A stretch of DNA of 64,000 nt from CAZUGA01 sp964619885 (GCA_964619885.1 CAZUGA010000003.1:1-64000); one strand, 5' to 3'. Positions 1 through 9,986 are shown, numbered from the stretch's first letter. Numbers and translations are program-made. Notes: generated by a model from the sequence alone, not told the origin.

Positions 1-240
1 CGCGCCGTATCCGATAAACAGGCTGTTCCAACCCACCCCCGGTTTGAAATCCAATCCCCACAGAGCCTTGTCCTCCAGCCGGATCTCCGTCTTTTAGCCG
101 CTAAAAAGAAAAATCCACAGTCAACAATCCTCAATGTTAAAATCAAAACCGCACTAGGGGCTAAAAGTGGAATTTGGGAGGTGTATCAGGAAAACTGGGT
201 TGCTAAGCCGCTGAGCGAACTAGGGAAACCGGAAAGTTAG
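1..240 (+). CDS. C-terminal end of an unidentified protein (cut by window edge)
   Basis: Reading frame 1 is open from the window edge for 79 codons to a TAG at 238-240, and the composition (alternating charged and hydrophobic residues, ending ..LSELGKPES) looks like real protein rather than noise. No start is visible because the gene begins outside the window. I do not recognise the family. It runs towards malQ, which lies on the opposite strand, so the two genes are convergent, with 32 bp between their stop codons. It could also be chance; 79 stop-free codons in moderate-G+C DNA is suggestive, not proof. Confidence 0.5.
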   Translation, partial: RAVSDKQAVPTHPRFEIQSPQSLVLQPDLRLLAAKKKNPQSTILNVKIKTALGAKSGIWEVYQENWVAKPLSELGKPES

Positions 241-272
241 CCGAAACCGATCGTAGAGCCGATTAGTTTATA

Positions 273-1772
273 TCAGTCCTCGCTGCGCCCGTATATTTTG
301 GTCCAATACTTGAGCCGACCCACCATTTCTTCACTGAGTTGATCCCAGGAAAAACGCCAATTCCAGTTGCCCTCGGTCGTCCCGGGTGTATTCATTCTAT
401 GACCGACACCCAAGCCAAGCACATCCTGCATGGGTAATACCGCCAATTTGGCCGTAGACGCCAAGGCGCTCTGCACTAATGCATATGGCATTGCGACGCC
501 AGGCACCCCAAGATAATTCAGAACTCGAGTTTTGAGTTCATCAGACAAAGCGTCGAACCAAGCTAGCGTGGTATCATTATCGTGGGTACCGGTATATACC
601 ACACAATTAGGTTGGTGGTTATGCGGTAGATAATAATTATCAGCACCACCGTCGAACGCAAATTGCAAAATCTTCATCCCCGGTAGAGAAAATGCATTGC
701 GTAGCGCCTCAACTTCGGGCGTAATAATCCCCAAATCTTCGGCAATTAGAGGAAGACCTTCAAAAGTCTTAAGCAGAGTTTGCAATAAACTTTCTCCTGG
801 GGCTTTAACCCAACGACCATTGATCGCAGTCTGTTCCGAAGCCGGAATCTCCCAATACGCCTCGAATCCGCGGAAATGGTCGATGCGCACCCAATCAAAC
901 AATTCCAGATGTGAACGCAAACGATCGATCCACCATGAAAAACCGTCGACTTGCATACCCTTCCAGTTATATTGGGGATTTCCCCAACGCTGACCAGATT
1001 CGGAGAAATAATCGGGTGGCACGCCGGCAACAACCCGGGGCCGTCCATCGTCATCCAGATTAAAATATTCTTGTTGGGCCCAAACATCCGCGCTATCTTC
1101 AGAGACAAAAATTGGCATATCACCAAACACCAACACACCCTTTTCGTTGGCGTACTCTTTCAACTGGCGCCATTGTTGATAAAAAACAAATTGCTCAAAC
1201 TTCACCTGCGCAACCGGGCCAATGAATTCTTGTTTAACCCGTAGCAGCGATTCCTTCTCGCGTCGTCTTAATTCGGTTGGCCATTCTTGCCACGAACAAC
1301 CGTTAAATCTATGGCGTAGTGCAGTATAAAGCGCAAAATCCTCCAACCAATAATCATGCGCCCGACAAAAGGCTTCGTAATCCTGCTTTGATGACTGATC
1401 AGCGCAATCTAAAAATCCGTCACAAGCCAACCGCAAACAGGTACTACGATAAGTCGAATAAGGCGCCGCGTAATCGGTCAATTTGGGTAATTCAAGCCAG
1501 CCTTTATCCACTAGCCAATCCAGGCTTATTAACATGGGATTACCCGCATGGCTCGATAAAGACTGATACGGAGACCCATCCGAATGGGTTGGCCCCAGTG
1601 GCAACACCTGCCAAACCGATACACCCGCAGCGGCAAGAAATTCAATAAAACGATACGCAGAATGGCCAATATCGCCATTACCCAGGCTATCGGGCAAAGA
1701 TGTAATGTGTAACAAAATACCGGCGCGCCGCCGATCCAGCACGCTCGACGTTCTTTGCAATTCAATTTCCAT
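273..1772 (-). CDS. malQ: 4-alpha-glucanotransferase (amylomaltase)
   Basis: Family GH77 enzyme that transfers alpha-1,4-glucan segments between maltodextrins, releasing glucose; cytoplasmic. The 499-residue length is normal. Seen in order: the N-terminal RRAGILLHITSLP start of the barrel, GDMPIFVSEDSADVW, RIDHFRGF carrying the nucleophile Asp, IAEDLG carrying the acid/base Glu, and THDNDT near the third catalytic Asp. It is the last gene of a leftward run glgC - GH57 - malQ, with 139 bp between it and the GH57 gene. The context implies trimming and recycling of glycogen-derived oligosaccharides. The ATG start has no clear Shine-Dalgarno, but the family N-terminus begins right after it. Confidence 0.95.
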   Translation of the reverse strand: MEIELQRTSSVLDRRRAGILLHITSLPDSLGNGDIGHSAYRFIEFLAAAGVSVWQVLPLGPTHSDGSPYQSLSSHAGNPMLISLDWLVDKGWLELPKLTDYAAPYSTYRSTCLRLACDGFLDCADQSSKQDYEAFCRAHDYWLEDFALYTALRHRFNGCSWQEWPTELRRREKESLLRVKQEFIGPVAQVKFEQFVFYQQWRQLKEYANEKGVLVFGDMPIFVSEDSADVWAQQEYFNLDDDGRPRVVAGVPPDYFSESGQRWGNPQYNWKGMQVDGFSWWIDRLRSHLELFDWVRIDHFRGFEAYWEIPASEQTAINGRWVKAPGESLLQTLLKTFEGLPLIAEDLGIITPEVEALRNAFSLPGMKILQFAFDGGADNYYLPHNHQPNCVVYTGTHDNDTTLAWFDALSDELKTRVLNYLGVPGVAMPYALVQSALASTAKLAVLPMQDVLGLGVGHRMNTPGTTEGNWNWRFSWDQLSEEMVGRLKYWTKIYGRSED

Positions 1773-1911
1773 TTTTAGACAATCATCAGCACAATTCGCT
1801 GGAATCTACGTCTGGTTCATCAGTATAGACCGCCATTACCGAGGATCGGTACTTTTGAATGTCCACCGCTTCAGTTTTGACCGAATGCGGGTCATTGAAC
1901 GCAAATGATAA

Positions 1912-3618
1912 TTAACTATCGGAAACCTCAGCACCGCGGCGCATCGCACCTCCCATCGGGGGTGCACCACTACCGTGGGTAAATACTTCGGTCAGATAAG
2001 AGGGCGGCTCTTCGCCCAATATTTGATATAAATTCGCCAGATTCATTCTGAACTGCCGCTCAAAAGTACTGACGGCTTCTTCAGGATTATAATCTCCGAA
2101 CCACCAAAACCAATCGGACCCTTCACACACGGCAAGTTGTAATTCGGCTCGCCGCATTTCTGCGTCATTCAACCGTCCGGTCGCGACAATCTTGTCATAG
2201 CACCACTTGGCATCACCCAACATATCCCAACCACGATTTTTGTCCGCATCGCCAATCCAAGTTGAGAATGTTCCATATACCCAACTTCCGGCGACCAGAT
2301 GCTGAATTTCGGCAACATCCCCTTGACCGTCCAAATAATCGCTAAAGGTCGTGAGTTCAATCTGGCGATGCTCTACTAACCTTGAATACAACGCGTTCAG
2401 AAAATAATAACCATTATCCGGATAATGCTCCCAAGCATTTTCCCCATCCATTATGATCGATACCAAACATTCCCGGCCCTCACCGCAATCTTGACGTATG
2501 TTATCCAAATGCTGGATCAAATCGGAAACCGCATCATCTGCATGCCAATTGGAATACTCAAAACCAATCAAATCGGAAAGACCGTCATCCCGGAAAAAAC
2601 AAGTGATTGGCCTATCGACTAACTTGAAGCCCCGAAAATGACTGGATGCGTCTATTGAATCCGATTGGCCTAAGCTGTTGTCCAGCACTCTGCCGCCGCT
2701 CGCCGACCATGTGTAGCCGGCCTCGGCCAGCAATTCGACCGTGGCATCGCTGATACTCCCTTCGGAAGGCCAACAACCGCGCGGCTCAAATCCAAAAAAC
2801 CTTTCAAAGATTTCGCGGCCTTTTTGCAAATGCCATCGAACCCGCTCCTCACCGCCTGGATATCGGTCCATCGAAGGTAACGGCGCATCGGGCATCGCTT
2901 CGTGGGCCGAATGTATATCCAGCATCAGCGGCATTATCGGATGAGCGTACGGCGAAACCGATAGTTCAACCTGTCCCGATTGAGCCAATCCTCTATACCG
3001 ATCAATCAATGATGCGCAAGATTCGTTAATGACCTCCAGCAATTCGCGACGTTCGTGCAAGGTATATCCACTACCTTTTTCCAACAACCGCTTAACCCGT
3101 GGATCCGATCTTTTGACTGTTTCACCCATCCAAGCCAGATGGTACCAAACCAACAGGTCTGCCATGTATTGAGAATTAATATAGCCGGTCGCGTCAGGGT
3201 GCAGGCAAAGCCAATCGGCAATCTGAGCCAATTTCTTGTAGCATGGATAGCGACCAATCTGACGCTCTCGATGCGCCTTAAGACAGGCTTTGATCAGCAT
3301 CATGCGCTTTTCCAACGACGCGGGTATCGCGGCCTCGACCAATGCTGCTAACAACGGATCACGAATCGCAATACCGTCGTGCAGAAAGCCATTCGTCTGC
3401 TTGGCATAATCTTCAATTTGTTCCAAAAGCACCGGGGCAAAATTGACCACGGCCCTCGCTTCGGGCACCTTTTCCAGATGGGCTGCCATATCCACATAAT
3501 CTTTGATGATATGCAGATAGGTCCACGGTAATTCGTATTCACCCGTACGCAAATCACGATACTCGGGTTGATGCATATGCCAGCATAGAACCAGCTTGAG
3601 TTTGTTTTCAGCGGACAT
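1912..3618 (-). CDS. Glycoside hydrolase family 57 protein (alpha-glucan active)
   Basis: A 568-residue cytoplasmic GH57 enzyme. The N-terminus CWHMHQPEYRD with the downstream LPWTYLHIIKDY is the family's opening strand and conserved HQP motif. GCWPSEGSISD contains the likely nucleophile Glu and SIIMDGENAWEHYP the likely acid/base Asp. GH57 includes amylopullulanases, 4-alpha-glucanotransferases and branching enzymes; I cannot decide which from motifs alone. Its start overlaps the glgC 3' end by 11 bp, so the two are probably translationally coupled, which argues for a role in glycogen metabolism alongside ADP-glucose synthesis. The C-terminus ends in a low-complexity Gly/Ala/Met stretch. Confidence 0.88.
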   Translation of the reverse strand: MSAENKLKLVLCWHMHQPEYRDLRTGEYELPWTYLHIIKDYVDMAAHLEKVPEARAVVNFAPVLLEQIEDYAKQTNGFLHDGIAIRDPLLAALVEAAIPASLEKRMMLIKACLKAHRERQIGRYPCYKKLAQIADWLCLHPDATGYINSQYMADLLVWYHLAWMGETVKRSDPRVKRLLEKGSGYTLHERRELLEVINESCASLIDRYRGLAQSGQVELSVSPYAHPIMPLMLDIHSAHEAMPDAPLPSMDRYPGGEERVRWHLQKGREIFERFFGFEPRGCWPSEGSISDATVELLAEAGYTWSASGGRVLDNSLGQSDSIDASSHFRGFKLVDRPITCFFRDDGLSDLIGFEYSNWHADDAVSDLIQHLDNIRQDCGEGRECLVSIIMDGENAWEHYPDNGYYFLNALYSRLVEHRQIELTTFSDYLDGQGDVAEIQHLVAGSWVYGTFSTWIGDADKNRGWDMLGDAKWCYDKIVATGRLNDAEMRRAELQLAVCEGSDWFWWFGDYNPEEAVSTFERQFRMNLANLYQILGEEPPSYLTEVFTHGSGAPPMGGAMRRGAEVSDS

Positions 3619-4879
3619 AGTGCAATCGCTGACCGAACATATCGCCGGTTACTAAGACAACTCCACCGGGACTTACATGAAAACGTCTCTTGTCCTCCTC
3701 AGGATCCTCGCCAATTACAGTTCCCTCCGGTATGACACAACCTTTATCCACGATGACCTTTTTGAGCCGGCATTTGCGTCCTACCTCCACATCCGGAAGC
3801 ACTACAGCATCGACGATTTGACTATAGGAATTAATTCTGACATTGGAGAACATCAGAGAGTGTTTGACCTGTGCGCCGGATATGATACAACCGCCTGACA
3901 CCATCGAATCCACTGCCATTCCGCGCCGTTTATCGTTATCGAATACAAATTTAGCCGGTGGATTTTGCTCTTGGTAGGTCCATATTGGCCAACTTTTATC
4001 GTACAGGTTCAGCTCCGGATCAACACCAATCAGCTCCATATTCGCCGCCCAATAAGCATCCAGCGTCCCAACGTCGCGCCAATAACTCTGTATCCCGCTT
4101 TGCAAATTCAAAAAAGGATAGGCGAACCCTCTGTAGTTCTTGAGCGCGGCCGGAATAATGTCTTTGCCAAAATCGTGGGTTGACGTCGTTGTATCGGCAT
4201 CTTTATTCAGCTGTTCGAACAAAAACTGGCTGTTGAATATGTAGATTCCCATCGACGCCAACGCCATCTCTTCGCGGCCAGGGATTCCAGGCGGTTGCTG
4301 GTTCTTTTCGCTAAATTCGCGTATCCGCCTATCCTGGTCAATCCCCATGACACCAAAAGCACTGGCTTCCGCCATCGGCACCTCAACGCAACCAATAGTC
4401 AAATCCGCATCATTGGCAACATGGTCGGCCAACATCGCACCGTAGTCCATTTTGTAGATATGATCTCCCGCTAAAATCATTACATACTCGGGTTCTCGAC
4501 CTCGAATGATATCCTGATTTTGATACACCGCATCAGCAGTGCCCTTGTACCAGGAATCCACCATGCGCTGCTGGGCCGGCATCAGATCTATATATTCACC
4601 GAATTCGCCACGCAAAAATCCCCAACCGTTCTGTACGTGCCGGATCAATGAATCGGATTTGTATTGGGTCAATACGCCAATCTGACGGATTCCCGAATTC
4701 AAACAATTTGAAAGGGTAAAATCTATGATGCGAAATTTTCCGCCGAACGGAACCGCGGGTTTAGCCCGCCAGGCGGTCAGTTGTTTGAGACGTGTCCCGC
4801 GCCCGCCTGCAAGTATCAGCGCTAATGTGTTTCGTGTAAGATGACTTACGAAACGTCCGGCAGTATTAGAAACGATCAC
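3608..4879 (-). CDS. glgC: Glucose-1-phosphate adenylyltransferase
   Basis: Makes ADP-glucose from glucose-1-phosphate and ATP, the committed and allosterically controlled step of bacterial glycogen synthesis. It has the nucleotidyltransferase signature LALILAGGRGTRL followed by KPAVPFGGKFRIIDF, the substrate-binding GDHIYKMDY, and a left-handed beta-helix C-terminal part. The 423 residues match the family. The start is GTG at 4879, followed by IVSNTAGRF; no ATG lies near the family N-terminus. It is divergent from glgB with 95 bp between them, a shared control region in which I see no convincing promoter hexamers. It overlaps the next gene by 11 bp. Confidence 0.95.
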   Translation of the reverse strand: MIVSNTAGRFVSHLTRNTLALILAGGRGTRLKQLTAWRAKPAVPFGGKFRIIDFTLSNCLNSGIRQIGVLTQYKSDSLIRHVQNGWGFLRGEFGEYIDLMPAQQRMVDSWYKGTADAVYQNQDIIRGREPEYVMILAGDHIYKMDYGAMLADHVANDADLTIGCVEVPMAEASAFGVMGIDQDRRIREFSEKNQQPPGIPGREEMALASMGIYIFNSQFLFEQLNKDADTTTSTHDFGKDIIPAALKNYRGFAYPFLNLQSGIQSYWRDVGTLDAYWAANMELIGVDPELNLYDKSWPIWTYQEQNPPAKFVFDNDKRRGMAVDSMVSGGCIISGAQVKHSLMFSNVRINSYSQIVDAVVLPDVEVGRKCRLKKVIVDKGCVIPEGTVIGEDPEEDKRRFHVSPGGVVLVTGDMFGQRLHYVR

Positions 4880-4974
4880 TAAACGTTTTCCTTCAAGCTA
4901 AGTTGCATCCCATCTTCCAGTAATTTTGCTAACATTCTGATCAACGGACATTTTACTACCCGAATAAGCGCCAA

Positions 4975-7191
4975 GTGAACCGCAAAAGCCGTCCCGCAAC
5001 ACATTTCGATAGATACCGAGCCTTTTCCGAAGAAATGCAACGTATTGCGGACGGGCGTCATCATGACCCGTTCTCGGTGCTGGGCCGTCAGCCTAACGGT
5101 GACAATGACCTGATTACGGTATTCAACCCCCTGGCCGAATCGATCTTTGTTATCGAACTAGACCAGCCGATGGAACGCATTGAAGGTACTGATTTTTTTC
5201 AAACTCAGGTCCAACAAAAACCCAGACAAGCTCCCTATATGTTACGCTGGCAGGACAAATTGGGCAGCACTCATAAAAGTGTAGACCCGTATTGTCTAGA
5301 ACCACAAATTTCAGATTACGACCTACATTTGTTCAATGAGGGCAAGCATTGGCATATCTATCGAATTTTGGGAGCACACCCGCACAGCGCCGACGGCATT
5401 AACGGAACACTGTTCGCAACGTGGGCACCAAACGCAGAACGGGTTAGCGTCATCGGAGATTTCAATCAATGGGACGGCCGCTGCCACCCTATGCGAAGCC
5501 ATGGAATAAGCGGGGTGTGGGAAATATTCTTACCGACCGTAGCACCGGGCTCGATGTATAAATTCGAAATTCGCAACCGACACAGCGGCCAAATCCAATT
5601 AAAATCCGATCCCTACGGCCAACAGTTTCAACTCCGACCTAACACCGCTTCGATCGTTTGCTCCAATTCATCGTACACGTGGCAAGACCAAGCCTGGCTG
5701 GAGCGACGCAAAAAAAACGATTGGTCGCACCAACCGATGAGTATCTACGAAGTTCATCTGGGGTCGTGGCGCCGGGGTCCAAACGGTGAATTCCTCAACT
5801 ACCGAATTTTGGCCAAAGCGTTAACCGACTACGTTAAAGATCTTTGCTTTACCCATATTGAACTGCTCCCGGTCAGCGAACACCCGTTGGATGCCTCCTG
5901 GGGATATCAAACAACCGGTTATTACTCACCGACCAGTCGCCATGGCAGTGCAGATGATTTCCGTTATTTTGTCGACTATTTGCACCGCAACGGTATTGGT
6001 GTGGTACTCGACTGGGTACCGGCTCATTTTCCCAAAGATGCTCATGGTTTAGCAGAATATGACGGCACCGCGCTTTATGAACACGAAGATCCCAGACGCG
6101 GCGAGCACCGCGACTGGGGAACCAAGATCTATAACTACGCCCGCAATGAAGTTAAAAATTTTCTGATCGCCAACGCGATGTTCTGGTTAGAGGAATACCA
6201 CATCGACGGTTTACGCGTCGATGCCGTCGCGTCCATGTTATACCTGGACTATTCACGGGAACCCGGTGACTGGGTAGCCAACCAATACGGCGGCAACGAA
6301 AATCTTGAAGCGATAGAATTTATTAAACAATTGAATTCAACCACGCACGAGCAACACCCCGGCACATTGATCATAGCCGAAGAATCTACCTCGTGGCCCC
6401 AGGTAACCCGTCCAACCTGGACCGGCGGCCTGGGTTTCTCGATGAAATGGAATATGGGATGGATGCACGACAACTTGAATTATATGAGTCACGACCCGAT
6501 CCATCGCCATTTCCACCACGGCCAGCTAACTTTCGGAATGTTGTACGCGTTTACCGAAAATTTTATTTTACCCTTCTCGCACGACGAGGTGGTCCATGGT
6601 AAGTCTTCGCTTCTGCACAAAATGCACGGCGATGAATGGCAACGCTTTGCAAATCTACGCTTGCTCTATACGTTTATGCTGACCTACCCGGGCAAAAATC
6701 TTTTATTCATGGGCTGCGAATTCGGCCAGGACAACGAATGGGATTTTGACAGCGAATTGGATTGGTACCTATTGGACTATCCCTACCACCAAGGTATAAA
6801 GACCTTGGTTCGAGACCTAAACCATTTATATTGCACCGCCAGTCCATTGTACCGATTCGATTTTGAACAGCAGGGATTTGAATGGATCGATTGCCACGAC
6901 GCATCGCAATCTGTATTGAGCTTTCAGCGCCAAGACGGCGAGAAAAGATTGATCGTTATACTCAACTTTACCCCGGTCCCGCGGCATAAATATCGAATTG
7001 GGATACCGCAAACCGGCGACTACCATGAAGTATTTAATTCCGATGCCATCCATTACGGCGGCGGTAATATGGGCAATCCGTGCGTAAAATCGGAAAACAT
7101 CCCGTGGATGGGGCAGCAAAATTCCATCGAGCTTAGCCTGCCCCCATTGGCTGGAATCGTGCTCTCACGTATTGAAACCCAGCCCAAATAA
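4975..7191 (+). CDS. glgB: 1,4-alpha-glucan branching enzyme
   Basis: GH13 enzyme that introduces alpha-1,6 branches into glycogen. Over 738 residues it has an N-terminal CBM48-like module repeated in tandem (FSVLGRQPNGD.. and FATWAPNAERVSVIGDFNQWDG), then the catalytic barrel with DGLRVDAVASMLYLDYSR (nucleophile Asp), IIAEEST (acid/base Glu) and FSHDEVVHGK (third Asp), and a C-terminal beta domain. The start is GTG at 4975 without a strong ribosome-binding site; no better in-frame start precedes the conserved region. It is followed 12 bp later by glgA, so the two form a rightward synthesis operon opposite glgC. Confidence 0.95.
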   Translation: MNRKSRPATHFDRYRAFSEEMQRIADGRHHDPFSVLGRQPNGDNDLITVFNPLAESIFVIELDQPMERIEGTDFFQTQVQQKPRQAPYMLRWQDKLGSTHKSVDPYCLEPQISDYDLHLFNEGKHWHIYRILGAHPHSADGINGTLFATWAPNAERVSVIGDFNQWDGRCHPMRSHGISGVWEIFLPTVAPGSMYKFEIRNRHSGQIQLKSDPYGQQFQLRPNTASIVCSNSSYTWQDQAWLERRKKNDWSHQPMSIYEVHLGSWRRGPNGEFLNYRILAKALTDYVKDLCFTHIELLPVSEHPLDASWGYQTTGYYSPTSRHGSADDFRYFVDYLHRNGIGVVLDWVPAHFPKDAHGLAEYDGTALYEHEDPRRGEHRDWGTKIYNYARNEVKNFLIANAMFWLEEYHIDGLRVDAVASMLYLDYSREPGDWVANQYGGNENLEAIEFIKQLNSTTHEQHPGTLIIAEESTSWPQVTRPTWTGGLGFSMKWNMGWMHDNLNYMSHDPIHRHFHHGQLTFGMLYAFTENFILPFSHDEVVHGKSSLLHKMHGDEWQRFANLRLLYTFMLTYPGKNLLFMGCEFGQDNEWDFDSELDWYLLDYPYHQGIKTLVRDLNHLYCTASPLYRFDFEQQGFEWIDCHDASQSVLSFQRQDGEKRLIVILNFTPVPRHKYRIGIPQTGDYHEVFNSDAIHYGGGNMGNPCVKSENIPWMGQQNSIELSLPPLAGIVLSRIETQPK

Positions 7192-7203
7192 CCCTCGATC
7201 TAT

Positions 7204-8703
7204 ATGCGCCGAATATTGTTTGCCACAAGTGAAGTATATCCGTTGATGAAAACGGGTGGACTGGCCGACGTTTCCAAGAGTCTGCCGCAAGCCCTTGGTG
7301 CACTGGAGCACGATGTGCGAATCGTCATGCCGGCTTATCATGAAAGCTTAACAGAGCTTGACCAGATCAAACCTGCCGCATCACTGGTCATCAACCGGCG
7401 CAAAATTACTCTGCACGAAACCCGGCTGCCCGGTTCAAACATTACCGTCTGGCTGGTTGATGACCCGCAATACTTCAATCGGCCCGGCAATCCCTATTTG
7501 AATCGTGTCGGCAAACCATGGGCCGATAACGCGGCTCGCTTTTTGCTGTTTTGCAGGGCAATTGTCAAGATAGCATTAGATAAAAGTGGCTTGCATTGGC
7601 GTCCGGATATTTTGCATTGCAACGATTGGCAGACAGGGCTGGCACCAGCACTGCTCTGTTACGAAAAAACCCGGCCTGCATCGGTTTTTACAATCCACAA
7701 TCTGGCCTACCAGGGACTGTTTCCGTATTCGACCTACAAGGCTTTGCGCCTGCCTAAAAATTTCTGGCACTTTAATGCATTGGAGTTTTACTACCAGTTA
7801 TCCTTCATCAAAGGCGGTCTCAACTTCGCCGACCAGATCAGCGCAGTTAGCCCCACATACGCGCAAGAAATCCAAACCGAAAAATTCGGCTGCGGCTTAG
7901 AAGGACTGCTGAAGTACCGTCAAAAAGATTTGACCGGCATTCTGAATGGTATTGACACCAACACCTGGAATCCTGAATCTGATCCGCACCTGATGCGCAA
8001 GTATTGCGTCCATACGCTGGACGAAAAACTGCACAACAAATCCGACCTGCAACGCCGCTTCGGTTTGCAGCAGGATTTGGATATCCCGCTGATCGGGTTC
8101 ATCGGCCGATTGGTACAACAAAAAGGTCTGGACTTGATTCTGCATGCCATGCAGCAGCTCAGCGAACTACGACTGCAGTTCATTTTTATCGGTACCGGCG
8201 ACATAAAATTCGAGCAGGGCTTGCTGGGCTGGGCCGAACGTTATCCAGAGAAAATATCGGTGACGATTGGTTATGATGAACAGTTCGCGCACCGCATCGA
8301 AGCTGGCGCGGATATGTTTATGATGCCCTCGCATTTCGAACCCTGCGGTCTGAATCAGATGTACAGCCAGCGCTATGGAACAATCCCGTTGGTCCATCGG
8401 GTTGGCGGACTGGCGGATAGCGTGGTTGATGCAACGCACTCCACACTGCGCGATGGCTGCGCAACCGGTATCGTTTTCGAGGGTGATTCATCCGGCGCGT
8501 TGACGGAAGCAATCAAACGCGCGATCCTTCTTTACGAAAACAAACGCCATTGGACGCAAATGCAAAAAACCGGCATGGTCCAGGATTTTTCTTGGAAAAA
8601 AAGCGCTCAACAATATTTAGATCTTTATCAACGGGCATTGGCTGACAACACTATAACCGCGAAGAAATCTGATAAACTCGATACGGAATCATTAACCACC
8701 TAA
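7204..8703 (+). CDS. glgA: Glycogen synthase (ADP-glucose, GT5)
   Basis: Extends alpha-1,4-glucan chains using ADP-glucose made by GlgC. The 499-residue protein opens with the GT5 signature SEVYPLMKTGGLADV, whose Lys binds ADP-glucose. It contains ILHCNDWQTGLAPALL, VFTIHNLAYQG, IGFIGRLVQQKGLDL at the start of the second Rossmann domain, and MPSHFEPCGLNQMYSQRYGT with the catalytic Glu of the retaining GT-B fold. It sits 12 bp after glgB and is surely co-transcribed. No glycogen phosphorylase or debranching enzyme of the usual GlgP/GlgX type is in this window. Confidence 0.96.
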   Translation: MRRILFATSEVYPLMKTGGLADVSKSLPQALGALEHDVRIVMPAYHESLTELDQIKPAASLVINRRKITLHETRLPGSNITVWLVDDPQYFNRPGNPYLNRVGKPWADNAARFLLFCRAIVKIALDKSGLHWRPDILHCNDWQTGLAPALLCYEKTRPASVFTIHNLAYQGLFPYSTYKALRLPKNFWHFNALEFYYQLSFIKGGLNFADQISAVSPTYAQEIQTEKFGCGLEGLLKYRQKDLTGILNGIDTNTWNPESDPHLMRKYCVHTLDEKLHNKSDLQRRFGLQQDLDIPLIGFIGRLVQQKGLDLILHAMQQLSELRLQFIFIGTGDIKFEQGLLGWAERYPEKISVTIGYDEQFAHRIEAGADMFMMPSHFEPCGLNQMYSQRYGTIPLVHRVGGLADSVVDATHSTLRDGCATGIVFEGDSSGALTEAIKRAILLYENKRHWTQMQKTGMVQDFSWKKSAQQYLDLYQRALADNTITAKKSDKLDTESLTT

Positions 8704-8736
8704 GGCCGAAAGTTTTAACCACTGGGAAGCACCACC

Positions 8737-9624
8737 ATGCCAAATCAAGCCGTCTACCGCACCGATAATAATCATGCTAATTCACAAGATTTATGCACGA
8801 TAGATGCAATACGACAACGCCCTTGTAGCACTTTAGTCGCCGTGACGCTGATGATCATAATGGCCCTATTCAGTACCGCTCCGCGCGCGCAGGACCTGGA
8901 GGTCATTCAACTTCATAATCGAACCGCTAACGAAGTTGTTAACCTGGTGCGCCCCTTTGTCGGCCCTAATGGGACTGTAGTCGCGAATGGCAGCCAATTG
9001 ATTATCAGAACCGATCCGCAAAACATGGCGCAGATCCAGGAACTGATCGCCAAACTGGATAAAGGGCTAGGCCAGTTTCGTATTTCGGTGTTGCAGACCA
9101 ACAAATTGTCGCTGGACGAATTGAACGCGCAAGCCAATGTTTACGGCACCATTTCAAACAAAGGCAGCCGCATCAGAGCAAACGGCAATTTTTACCAATC
9201 AGATTCCAAAACCGACGGCGAAATTACCCAGCAAGTCCGTACCATGGAGGGCAAAGCCGCGCACATCCAGGTCGGCAAAGCCTATCCTATACCCACCTAC
9301 AACGTCACACCCTACGGAAATCAGTATCCAAATGGCGGGATCAGCTATCAGCAGGCCACGACCGGCTTCGCCGTAACCCCAAGGATGGTCGGTAACGAAG
9401 TCATGCTCGATGTAGAACCGTGGTCGGACCGCTTAAGCCGGCGCGGCGGCGGAATCATAGAAACACAAAGCGCGCACAGCACCATACGGGCGCCATTGGG
9501 CCGCTGGGTTCGTTTTGGTGGGATGGACGATCAATCCTCCGGGCAACGATCCGGCATTCTGCAAAAATCCTGGCAAACCGGGAAGCGTACAATGAATATC
9601 TATATCAAGGTTGATAAGCTATAA
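8737..9624 (+). CDS. Orphan secretin-like exported protein (short)
   Basis: A 295-residue protein with a long N-terminal region and a hydrophobic export signal (about residues 33-50, ending ..APRAQ). Residues 52-105 (LEVIQLHNRTANEVVNLVRPFV..) match the small N-domain found in type II/III and pilus secretins, and the later AHIQVGKAYPIPTYN..GFAVTPRMVGNEVMLDVEP resembles the start of the secretin channel domain. True secretins are about 500-700 residues, so this is a short relative without the full gate. It follows glgA by 33 bp but has no obvious link to glycogen. Function unknown; possibly an outer-membrane or periplasmic assembly factor. Confidence 0.6.
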   Translation: MPNQAVYRTDNNHANSQDLCTIDAIRQRPCSTLVAVTLMIIMALFSTAPRAQDLEVIQLHNRTANEVVNLVRPFVGPNGTVVANGSQLIIRTDPQNMAQIQELIAKLDKGLGQFRISVLQTNKLSLDELNAQANVYGTISNKGSRIRANGNFYQSDSKTDGEITQQVRTMEGKAAHIQVGKAYPIPTYNVTPYGNQYPNGGISYQQATTGFAVTPRMVGNEVMLDVEPWSDRLSRRGGGIIETQSAHSTIRAPLGRWVRFGGMDDQSSGQRSGILQKSWQTGKRTMNIYIKVDKL

Positions 9625-9636
9625 ACCTTGATATAG
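9600..9636. terminator. Perfect 13-bp hairpin over the stop codon of the secretin-like gene
   Basis: The arms 9600-9612 (CTATATCAAGGTT) and 9624-9636 (AACCTTGATATAG) are exact inverted repeats around an 11-nt loop containing the TAA stop. No T-run follows on either strand, so it may be a processing or stabilising hairpin rather than an intrinsic terminator. The stretch 9637-9986 after it has no gene I would defend; one small leftward frame (9600-9875) overlaps the hairpin and lacks support. Confidence 0.5.
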
Positions 9637-9986
9637 AAAGCCAAAACACAGCGTCTGGTCGATTTTAGAAAACTTTTAGAATCTCTAATATGATCCTTAA
9701 GCATCCGGATCGGCACTACACCACCAGCGATTGCAGGGAAGAGATTCTTCATTAATACCGGCCCGGTCTGCAGTGGAAAACACGTAGGGCAAGGAAATCC
9801 ATCGATAAACGAGTCCGCTAAGCAGCACCTGTTCGGCGCGCCCGGACTATAAATTCGGCCTTGTTCAATAGTCACCTTGTTCGGGTATGCTAAAGGTGAT
9901 AGTTTAGAACTGAAAACTTAATGACTTTTCTATAGCACAAAGCTCATTGAGTTGGCGACAACACGTTTCGACACAGGGGCCCTACT

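Noticed and set aside
9600..9875. A 91-codon Cys-containing frame on the minus strand
   Set aside because: It overlaps the end of the secretin-like gene and the hairpin, and lacks a ribosome-binding site and family match.
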